A stretch of DNA of 64,000 nucleotides, from the NCBI GenBank assembly GCA_963575745.1, contig CAUYUJ010019948.1:546918-610917 (forward strand), in the 5' to 3' direction. Of this stretch, positions 48,770 to 57,380 are shown piece after piece. Below the pieces are notes generated by a model. That model had not been told where the DNA came from. It was given only the letters and a program-made list of their open reading frames with translations, and made no database searches. Each line of letters starts with the position of its first letter. Within the stretch, counting starts at the first letter, position 1. Position numbers and translations under genes: made by a program. The DNA comes from Prorocentrum cordatum (taxonomy: Eukaryota; Sar; Dinophyceae; Prorocentrales; Prorocentraceae).

Positions 48770-49683
48770 GCTTGCCCTACCGACGCTGCAGTTTTGATGT
48801 GGCGTGCTCTAGTTTCCTCGCTCGCCAGAGTTCAGCACATTTTAAGTGGCATGCACGTGCATGCCAGTGCGCATGGGGTTGTCGGCGTGCTTTCGTACAC
48901 GAAAGGGCGAGTGCACTGTTGAACTGCGAGCTCTGGCACCGTTGGAGTGCATAGTCGTACGGGGGCTGAAGCCACGTGGACCGTCAGAAACACTAGGCAT
49001 CAACATTGCGGTTCAATCCTCGGCGCCGTCAGGGCCAACATACACGCACCCCCCAATGGCGGTTTGTTCATGGCCTTCTTAACCATCATGTCCCAATGGC
49101 CGTCGTAGCTTCCGCGGCCCCATATAGCCTTTGTGCTTGAGGGTGAGGCCGAAGGCTGTGATGGTTAATGTGTGCCTGTTGGATGCGATGGCGATGGCGG
49201 CTATGCCATTGTTCCCGCCCTAGCATCCGCACCCTCGGAGCCCCCGAATGTTTTGTAAAGCGCCCGTCACCGTTGTTCCCCCCCCTCGCTCTCTGGGCCA
49301 TCCCGCCCGATCACGCGCCCCACTCTCGAACAAGGCCTCATCGAGCTTGGTCGCTAGCATTCCCAGTGGTTGGCGTGGGGCCGCAGAGATTCCAATCCTG
49401 GCATTCGTCCCTAAAACGGCATGTCGACGCTGAAACCGTGCGCCCACGCACCCAGCGCTGCGCCATAGGCCGGGCCAATATGCATGGCGTGGCGTTGGGG
49501 GAGGAGGAGGGGAGAGAGGGGGCCGAATGGGGGCGATGGAGGAGAGGGCGAGGGGGAGAGGAACGAGGCGGCGAATATGAGATGATGGAAGGAGGATGAC
49601 GAAAAAACAGACGGTTGAACTGAAACGCAGGCCGTGGCAACGCGCACGGTGGCTACATAAACTGAGCTGCGCAAGTGCGCTCG
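48770..49683. other. intergenic, no gene seen
   Basis: 3' flank of the preceding gene and upstream region of the next; no recognisable coding sequence. A GGGGGAGAGG-rich tract lies at 49500-49590. Confidence 0.5.
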
Positions 49684-49705
49684 TCAGTAGCCGTTTCGGC
49701 TCAAG
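49684..49705 (+). other. spliced-leader relic before the CACTA-like gene
   Basis: 19 of 22 positions agree with the spliced leader (GTAGCCGTTTCGGCTCAAG at 49687-49705). The ATG of the gene follows only 11 bases later. Confidence 0.8.
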
Positions 49706-49716
49706 CAAATTCACGC

Positions 49717-52076
49717 ATGACAGACCGCCCGAAGGAACGAGCGTGTCTCACAGACCTCGGCAGGGAGTCACATGCCAGCGCCGCGGCGCTACCGAAGCTG
49801 TTGAGAACCCTTTCCAATGAGGACCTCCCGTCGGCCTACAGTGCGTTCTCGATTCAGAGAGCAAGGCAGCATATATCATATCAACAAACAAGTTTCGAAC
49901 CGATCGTGCAACCCCTGCCTGCACGCTGCAAGTCGGCCAACAAGGATTTAGGCATGTTCTGCATCCACCCGTGGGCGTTTCTCGAAGCTGCGCGCAAGGA
50001 GTCCGAGTCGTTCAAGAGCGCGCTGGTGAGCGTGCTGAACCGCACTGGCAACTTCATCAATACAGTTTTCTACTCTGACGAAGTGGTCCCTGGCAACGCG
50101 CTGGGGGGCCACAATTTACTGCGCCTGGCGGCGGTCTACTGGACGGTGCGGGACTTCAACTGGCCGCTTCTCGCCAACGAAGGTGCATGGTTCACAGTAT
50201 GCGGCGCGAGATCAACGAGCGTCTCGAAGCTGGCGGGAGGGATGTCAGAACTCGTCAAGTTGGTGCTGCAGCTATTTCTCGGCAGCCCGTCGGGCGTCGA
50301 CCTCCGCAGCGGCGTATCGTTCCACGTGCCAGGCGACGGGCGGCCGAGGCTGCTTCGCAGGGCACGACGCACCCCACCGTTTCCCTCACCCCAGGCCGAG
50401 GAGGGCACGTGAAGGAGAGGAGGCGGTGGAGGACGGAGGGCGAGGGCATGGGCCGAGGGCTTGGAGGCGGTGGGGGACGAGGAGGCCAACGTAGAAGATG
50501 AATGGGGGTTCGGGTGAGGGGAGCGCTTGCGAAAGAGGCAGGGGAGGGTAAGGATCAACACCCACCCTCAAACCTGCTCATGAGGGGGATCAGCACCCAC
50601 CCATGGGAGAGGGAAGGGGGTGGGGGGGGGGATCAGCACCCACCCCAGCTTCGATCCGCCTGCGTTGTGCCCACTCCCCCAAAAAGGCTGCTGTTCGGCA
50701 GGCTCGCCCAGGTCGTGCAGGACGAGCGGGCGCGCAAGTTCGCGTTCCAGTGCATGGGGGCGACGGGGCACAAGGTGTGCGCCTTGTGCGCCAATGCTGT
50801 ATCGCACAAATCGGCGTGGCTCCCCGATGGCACAGGCTACTTGCAGAGCGCAGCCAACTTGGACCCCACCGTGTTCGAGAGAGCAACCAACGAGTCACTG
50901 CACAGCATTCAGGCGCAGTTGAAACACACGCATGACACGTCCAAGGCCAAGTTGGCTGCACTAGAAACGGCACTTGGATGGCGGTACGTTGAATCGGGGG
51001 TCCTCCAGGACCCGCACATCGCCCTTCGAGTAGTAGATGCGTGGAGCTGGGACTGGATGCACGTCGATGTGGTTGGAGGAATCTTCGAGATCGAATTGAA
51101 AGCTCTTTTCGGTGTGCTCCCGTCCGAGCTTGGGGGCAAGAGGCTGACTGTTTTTCTGAGCGTATGGGCGTGGCCTGGCGCGTATGCAGATGCACGCAGT
51201 ATATGCGATGACAACGCCGCCTGCAAGCCAGGGGGGGGGGGGGGGGTCGGCATCCGAGTAGATCAGCTTGTGCCCAGTTCTTGCCAAATACTTGAGAGAC
51301 TTTGTGCAGCCACGGGGCGTACTCCTCGACCATGTTGATAGCATGCTCAAGCTGTGCACAGTCATGGACTGTCTGCACCGCTCGAACGGTGGTTCAGTCT
51401 CCCCAGTGGAGCTGGGAGAGGCGATCATCGATCATCTCAATGCGCAGAGGCAGGCCTACGGCCTGGAGCTGTGGAGGCCCAAGAGCCATTGGGCGACGCA
51501 CCTCCCGCGCCAGCTTCTGCGGGACCAGTGCCTGGTATCATGTTTCCTGTGCGAACGAAAGCACAGACTTTTAAAGCGCTTTGCTGATGAGCGCCACGGC
51601 ACGTTGGCCTACGACCGTGGATTAATGGAGAAAGTTGTGTTGCAGCATCTGTGGGATTTGAGGTCGCCGCCCGATCGGTGCGATCTCCTCGAGCCCCGGC
51701 GGCCTAGCAAGAAATTGTTGGCTTCGCTGGGGTCCGTGTACAATCTAGGAGGGTCTGATGACCTGTGGACGGCAAATTCCTGCTACATCAGATGCAGGAC
51801 TGTGAACATGGGAGATGTTGTGATGGTGTCGGGTCCAAGTGGACAGTCGTTTGGACAAGTGTTTTTCGGGGTTCGCGCAGGGACCTCGCCTCGTCCGTGC
51901 TCGCTTGCATTTCGTGTTGGGAGACGTTGGATATGTTTCCGACGTTTGCTCGGTGCAGGGTTCTAGAGAACCCCAAGATAGTTGACGCATCGTGTGTCCT
52001 GGCAGGTTGCATTTACCTCGCCGCAGACCGCGATGAAGCGTCGCAAGTCCTGATCCCGTCAGGTTTGAGGCCGTAG
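49717..52076 (+). pseudogene. CACTA/TNP2-like transposase gene with introns and a late frameshift
   Basis: Three exons are visible: 49717 to about 50358, about 50687 to 51210, and about 51280 to 52076. Exon 1 has VFYSDEVVPGNALGGHN followed by AVYWTV (Asp at 50077). Exon 2 has VVQDERA (Asp at 50721) with the zinc-like KVCALC, then WDWMHVDVVGGIFE. Exon 3 has RPKSHWATHLPRQL and CERKHRLLKR (Glu at 51553). The same order (SD/DE with NPLG, second acid, CxxC, D-MH-G, KPKHH-LH-P and FE-KHR-LK) is characteristic of CACTA/EnSpm transposases, so the three acids are plausible DDE residues. The family is abundant in dinoflagellates; the CACTA assignment is my inference. Intron 1 is flanked by AGGCTGCT. 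The frame changes once at 51855-51890, before the C-terminal end (VLIPSGLRP), hence the call as probably inactive. Confidence 0.65.
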
Positions 52077-52164
52077 CTCTCATATACCTCAGTGGCGTCC
52101 TTGCTGGTGCCCAGAGCAGCGAAGCGGAATGGCTGTCAGCAGGGAGGGGGTGGGACGAGGATGA

Positions 52165-52533
52165 GACGAGGAGACAGAGGAGGAGGAGGAGGAGGAGGAG
52201 GGGGAGGAGGAGGAGGAGGATTACGAAGAGGAGGAGGAAAAGGAGGAGGAGGAGGACTACAAGGACGAGGAGGAGGAGAAGGCGGAGGAGGAGGAGGAGG
52301 ACTGCGAGGAAGAGACTGAGGAGGAGGAGGAGCAGAAGAAATATGAGGAACAGGGGCAGGGGGAAGAGGAGGAGAAGGAGGAGAAAGATGATGATGAGGA
52401 GGAGGAGGAGAGGGAGGATGAGGAGAAGGAGGAGAGGGAGGATGAGGAGAAGGAGTGCAACACGGATGTATTGAGGGCGCCGTGCATGCAACAAGGATGT
52501 TTTAGGGGCGCCGTGCAACAAGGATGATGCTTG
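52165..52533. repeat. GGA microsatellite
   Basis: GGA/GAG repeats with interruptions, followed by two copies of GGGCGCCGTGCA(TG)CAACAAGGATG-like sequence near 52478 and 52507. Confidence 0.85.
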
Positions 52534-53140
52534 GCGGAGGAGGAGGGAGGCCGTGAATGGATATGAGGATGACGAGGTGGATGACGGGAGGAGGAGGAGG
52601 GGAGGAGGATGAGCGTGGTGGATGAGGAGGATGAGGAGGATGAGGAGGAGGAGGGGGAGGAGGACACTGGGGGAGCGATGGCAACAAAGAGCAGGAGTGA
52701 GCCGACCATGAGAACACTTGGGAACGTGAATAAAACGACGACGGCAAGGTCGGCGATGTCGGAAAGGGCACGGTATCGGCGAGGACGATGTCGGCGAGGG
52801 CGTGGGGCTCCTCCTCGCGTTCCTCCTCCTCCTCGCTTTCCTCCTCCTCCTCCTCCTCCTCCTCCTCCTGTTCAGCGCGCTTCGCCCTCCACCCTCCTCA
52901 CCGCTCCTCCTCCGTCGCCTCCTCCTCCTCCTCCGTCGCCTCCTCCTCCTCTGTCGCCTCCTCCTCCTCCTCCTCCTCCTTCTCCTCCTCCTCCTCTCCC
53001 TCTCCTTCTTCCTCCTCTTGCTCCTCTTCCTCTTCACCTTCTCATCCTCCCCCCACTCGTCGTCGTCGTCCTCCTCCTCCCCCTCGTGATCCTCCTCCTC
53101 TCAGTATACCCCCTTCTCCTCTTCCTCCTCATCCTCCTCC
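52534..53140. repeat. left copy of a ~600-bp direct repeat
   Basis: ATATGAGGATGACGAGGTGG and onward (52560) recur at 57340, and the sequence from GACACTGGGGGAG (52664) to the CTC array and CAGTATACCCCCTTCTC (53100-53120) recurs at 60303-60770 almost unchanged. The two copies bracket retroelement 2. Confidence 0.9.
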
Positions 53141-53756
53141 TGCGAAGGCCGCGGCGCGGGTCCCTTTGCCGCCGCGCCCGCGCTTGCGCCCGCTCTGAGC
53201 TCCAGGAGCGTCGCGACGACACCTCCCGAGCGGGGTGCGGGCAAGCCCGGGCCCCGCTCGGCTAGTCGTCCAGCTCCTCCAGCTCAGTCAGCGAGCGGCG
53301 CCCCGGCGCAGCCCGGCGCCGCAGCAGCCCGCCGCGGCAGCTCGCAGCTCGGCGGCCCGGCCGGCGCCGTCCACCCCCCGCCGCCGGGCGCGCCGCTTCC
53401 GCCGCGCTGGCGCGGGACGCGCGCCGCGCCGCCGGGCGCCGCCGCGGCCGCCGCCGCCCGCGCGGCGATGCCGCCGGAGGCCGCCGCGCCAGCCCGCCAG
53501 GCAGCGCCGCCGCCGCGCCGCGCGTCTGCCAGAGCGCCGGCTCCGTCCGCCTGGCGGCCGCGCCCAGCTGCAGCGCCGCCCCCGCAGCCGGCGCCGCCCG
53601 CGCAGCCCGCCGCCGCTGCCCAGCGCGCCGCGCCCGCCGCAAGCGCCGCCGCCGCCCGCCGGGCGCCCGGCGTCGTCAGCTCCAGGTGCCCCTGCGCCCG
53701 GGCGCGGCGCGTGCGCCGCGCCCTGCGCGCGCCTCAGCAGCAGGCCGCCCCAGCGC

Positions 53757-56700
53757 TCAGCGCCTCAAGGGGCGCGGCCGGGCGCGCCGCCCCAGTGGCC
53801 ACACCGAGGCGTTGTGCGCCTCGGCGTTGGCCCGCTGCAGCGCGGCGGCCATGCTCTGGCGCGCCGCCGAGAGCACAGCCGCGTCGCCCGCCGCCCAGGT
53901 GCGCAGGAGGTCCTGCGCCTCGCGCCCAGGCCGGCCCAGCGTCTCCAGCGCGAACGCGCACAGCGCCGCGCCAGGGTAGCGGCGGTGCTTGCGCTCCTCC
54001 GCAGCGGCCGCCGCGGCCCCGTTGCGCCAAGCCCTGCCCCGCCCCGCCGGCGTCGCGGCCCCGGCTGCAGCGTCGGTCACCACGACGTCCACGTACGCGG
54101 TGCCGACGACCGGGTCCACGTAGGTCACGTCGAGCCGCGCCGCCTCCAGGCTGCCGTCCTGGCGGGCCCTGTCCCAGGCGGGGACGAGCTGCTCGGTGCC
54201 CACGCCCCTCGCCCCGCGCCCCTTCAGCCAGCGCGCGAGCCAATCGCGGATAGCGTTGTGGCGCGCTATCGCGCCCGCCCCAGCATGGCAGCCCAGGGGG
54301 TGAGTCGGGGCCCGCGCAAGGTCCGCTCCGCAGAGGTGCCCGTCGGCGCGGCGGCGCTGGCAGGTGGCGCAGGCGTCGGCAGGCCTTGGGAGGCGGAGGC
54401 GCAGTGCCAGCGCCGTCAGGTAGTGCTCGTCCGCCAGGCGGTGGTCGTCCTGCGTCGGCGGGAGCAGCCAGCTGCCGGCGCCTTTCCCGCTGGCCGAGCG
54501 GAGCTGGGCAGCCTGCTCTGGCGGCAGCCCTGCCAGGAGCCGCTTCCGGTTCTCGTCTCGTTCGTGGTGCGCGAGCGCCTTCTGTGCCTTGCGCTTCGGC
54601 TCCACCGCGGCCCGGTGCCACTCGCCGGCGCCAAGCCGGAGCTCGTTGCCCGCCCGCTCCGCCGCGCCCCAGAGCGCCGGGCAGCTCGAGGCGAACGCCG
54701 CCAAGCTGGCTTCGCCCAGCTCCCGCCGGACGTCTGCCAGGCAGCCGAGCCACGAGCCAGCGAAGGCGGCGAGCCGGCGTTGGGACATGCTGTGCAAGCC
54801 CACCCCGCCCTCTGCCAGGGGAAGGAAGAGCTGCGCCCGCGCGTCCGGCGGCAGAGGGCGCCCGAGCAAGCTCTCCAGGTGCCCCACCACCTTGTTGTCG
54901 TAGTCCTGGCACCAGTCCTCGCCAAGGAGGTGCGCCCGCGCGTGGTGAAGCGCCGCCCCGTTCGCGAAAGTCCGGACGAGGACCACCTCGTCCTGCGCAG
55001 TGAGCCCGTGCGCCCGCAGGCCGCGCAGCTTCCCGAGGTAGGCGGTCAGGTGCTCGGTCGCTGCCGCGGGGGCCGCCGTCGGCAGGAAGCACACCCTCGC
55101 TGGGTCTGCGCTCAGCCCTTCTGCCGCCGCTCCGCCGCGCACGAACGGCAGGAGCGACCCGAGGCACTGCATCTGCGGCACGACCTTCCCAGCCAGGGAC
55201 GCCGGGAGCTGCAGACCCCAAGGGTTCCAGACCTGCGTTTTGTCGTCGTTCACCCTGAGGCCGACTCGGCCGAAGGCGGCGGGGGCGGCGGCGTACGCTG
55301 CCTCCAACGCCACCGGCGTAGCCTTGAGGTAGCTGTCGTCCAGGTAGGCCAGCAGGCGCGCTTCTGGGTCGACGGCGGCCGCCGCTTCGAGAGCGAGGTA
55401 CACGTCCGCCACGGCGACGGCGAAGAAGGCCGGCGACAGCGGGCACCCTTGGTCAAGGCCACGCTCCGCCCGCACCGGCTGGACGCTCCCTTCTGGCAGG
55501 TGGGCTCCGTGCGTCGTGGCGCCCCCGTACCACGCGGCCGCCAGGCCGGCTAGCGCGGGCAACTTCGTCGACACCGCCTGCAGCACAATGTCCCGGTGGA
55601 CCTCGTTGAAAGCTTGAGCAGGGCACTGTCCGGCGACTTCTCCACGGCGCCGGCGACCACCCGCTGCATGACCTCAGTGCCGTTTTTCCTGCCCACCCCA
55701 AACTGCCGGGGTCCCACCGCTGCGGCGATGGCAGTCTCGTGGGCGTCGGTGGCCGCCTTGCCTGCCATGCGCCTGAGTGTCTCGCCGCACGCCAGTGGGC
55801 GGATGCCCGCGGGCGGCTTGCGCAAGGGCAAAAGCCTGCCTCCCAGCATGGCCCGAGCCGCTCGCTCCGGCATCTGGCCGCGCAGGATCAGCTCCAAGAC
55901 TTGTGCAACGACCTCTGGCCCATCCGGACGCCCGCGGATCGCCGCCCAGTGCTCGAACCGCGCGCCCGTCAGGCCCGGCCCCGAGTGTCTCGGGAATTTG
56001 TTCAGGGCTCCAGAGATCTTGGTGGCCGCCTCTCCCTCCCAAGTCGTGGGAGCCACGTGTGGCGGGGGGCCGCGAGGCGCGGGCGCCGTCGGGAACAGCT
56101 GCGCCAGCTGGTCCGCCACGCCGGCGCCTGTGGCCAGCCTGTTGGGCCCGGCCGCCGCCGCAGCAGCCCGGCTGACCTCGCCCTGCATCAGGAGCTCATG
56201 CACGCGGAGGGCCTGAGCTTCCATGCTGCGCTGCGGCTGCGCTGCCCCCGTCTCCGGCTCGCCTGGGCGCGCGGATTCGGCCCACAAGGCCGCCCAATCC
56301 CCCGCCCAAGCCTTGCGTAAGCGGTTCGCCACCACCTTGGTCGCGGAGTTCCGGTCTTCGTCGCTCTCGGAGCGCGGCGGGATGGCGAAGGGCATCCGCG
56401 GGAGCATGAGGAGCGCCCAAGCCCCCTCGTCGCCTGGCCGGGCCGCCACGGCACGGCACGCGGCCGCCAAGATATCGCCGACGGCCGTGTCCAGGCTCGT
56501 CGGGATGGCGGTCCACGTCGGCACCGGCTCGAGGAGCGCTGCGTTCAAATCAAACTGGGCCCACCAGGAATGGCCAGGCAGCTCCCCCGCCTCGGCGGCC
56601 TCGGTGTGGCGCGGCGGGACGTCGTGGGTAAGCGAACCCTCCCCTCCCTCGTCGGCGTCGGGCGCCCGGGCCGGAGCGACGCATGCCAGAACCTGCCCGC

Positions 56701-57142
56701 GGGCACGCTCAGGCAGAGCAGCCAGGCCCTGCACGCTGCCCCTGGGGATGCCTCCTGGGATGCACCACGGGTGGCGGAAGTGCCGGTCCGGGCGGGCTGC
56801 GCTCGCCAGCCGCACCTCCTCCGGCTCGAACCCTGAGCAACACAAGACACACACTGCCACTCGCTTGCGTCGAGGCTGGAGGCTCGCCCCCCATGTTCGG
56901 ACTCGCACCCCGCCGGGCGCTCCAGGGGCAGCGACAGGCGGTGGCGCGGGCGGCGCAGGCGGCGCAGCAGCAGCCCCAGGCGCGGCAGCGGCGGCAGCAG
57001 CGCCTGCGGCGCTCCCCTGGGCAGCAGCGGCGCCGGGCGCGCCGCCAAATTGGGCTGCTCCAGAAGGCGCGGCCGCCGCCGCTTCGCCCCCCTCCTGCAT
57101 CTGAACATCCTCCTCCTCCTCTACGTTCACGTCGCTCTCCAT
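53757..57142 (-). pseudogene. RT with restriction-like endonuclease, motif A lost
   Basis: Two frames make up one protein. The N-terminal ~510 residues (ATG at 57142) hold an acidic start, a Cys/His cluster (CVLCCSGFE...HFRHPWC), the block KAWAGDWAALW shared with retroelement 1, and PLRKPPAGIRPLACGETL. The frame shifts at about 55612. The C-terminal part starts AFNEVHRDIV and holds GLDQGCPLSPAFF (motif B), LLAYLDDSYL (motif C), a CATCQRR...C...H/C cluster, and RLDVTYVDP...YVDVVVTD (endonuclease-like) to TGA at 53757. In retroelement 1 the residues before AFN are FDAT with the motif-A aspartate; here they are missing. The copy is therefore inactive. It was retroposed from trans-spliced mRNA, as the leader relic shows. 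Confidence 0.8.
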
Positions 57143-57282
57143 CCCCAGCGGGGCGACCGCCGCCGGCTGCGCAGCTGCCCAAGCGCCAGGGGCAATTGCG
57201 CGAGGGGCGGGAGGAAGGTGCGGAATGAAAGGGGGAAGAGGGAGGCGGCCGGGCAGCGGCTGCGCGCGACTTGATCCTCCTC

Positions 57283-57304
57283 CTTGAGCCAAAATGGCGG
57301 AGGA
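57283..57304 (-). other. spliced-leader relic at the 5' end of retroelement 2
   Basis: The reverse complement of 57283-57298 is GCCATTTTGGCTCAAG, identical to the last 16 bases of the dinoflagellate spliced leader; 19 of 22 positions agree overall. The GGA repeat of the flanking DNA follows at once. Confidence 0.85.
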
Positions 57305-57380
57305 GGAGGAGGAGGAGGAGGAGGAGTAGGAGGGAGGAATATGAGGATGACGAGGTGGATGACGAGGAGGAGGAGCGAAC
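57305..57380. repeat. right ~600-bp repeat copy, first part
   Basis: GGA array then ATATGAGGATGACGAGGTGG, as at 52560. It is interrupted by the LINE-like element and resumes at 60281. Confidence 0.8.

Larger units (their letters stand above)
53141..57304 (-). mobile_element. non-LTR retroelement 2, starts at a spliced-leader relic
   Basis: In minus-strand sense the element begins with the leader core (57298 down to 57283), then a 5' untranslated region to the ATG at 57142, a broken RT/endonuclease gene and about 600 bases of 3' untranslated GC-rich DNA. It ends in the left copy of the flanking direct repeat. The junction of leader and repeat fixes the 5' end precisely; the 3' end (53140) is approximate. 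No poly(A) tail was seen. Confidence 0.75.

Noticed and set aside
53235-55553. Plus-strand open frame of 772 codons
   Set aside because: It is antisense to the RT/endonuclease gene of retroelement 2 and its 3' region; GC-rich codon bias keeps the opposite strand open.
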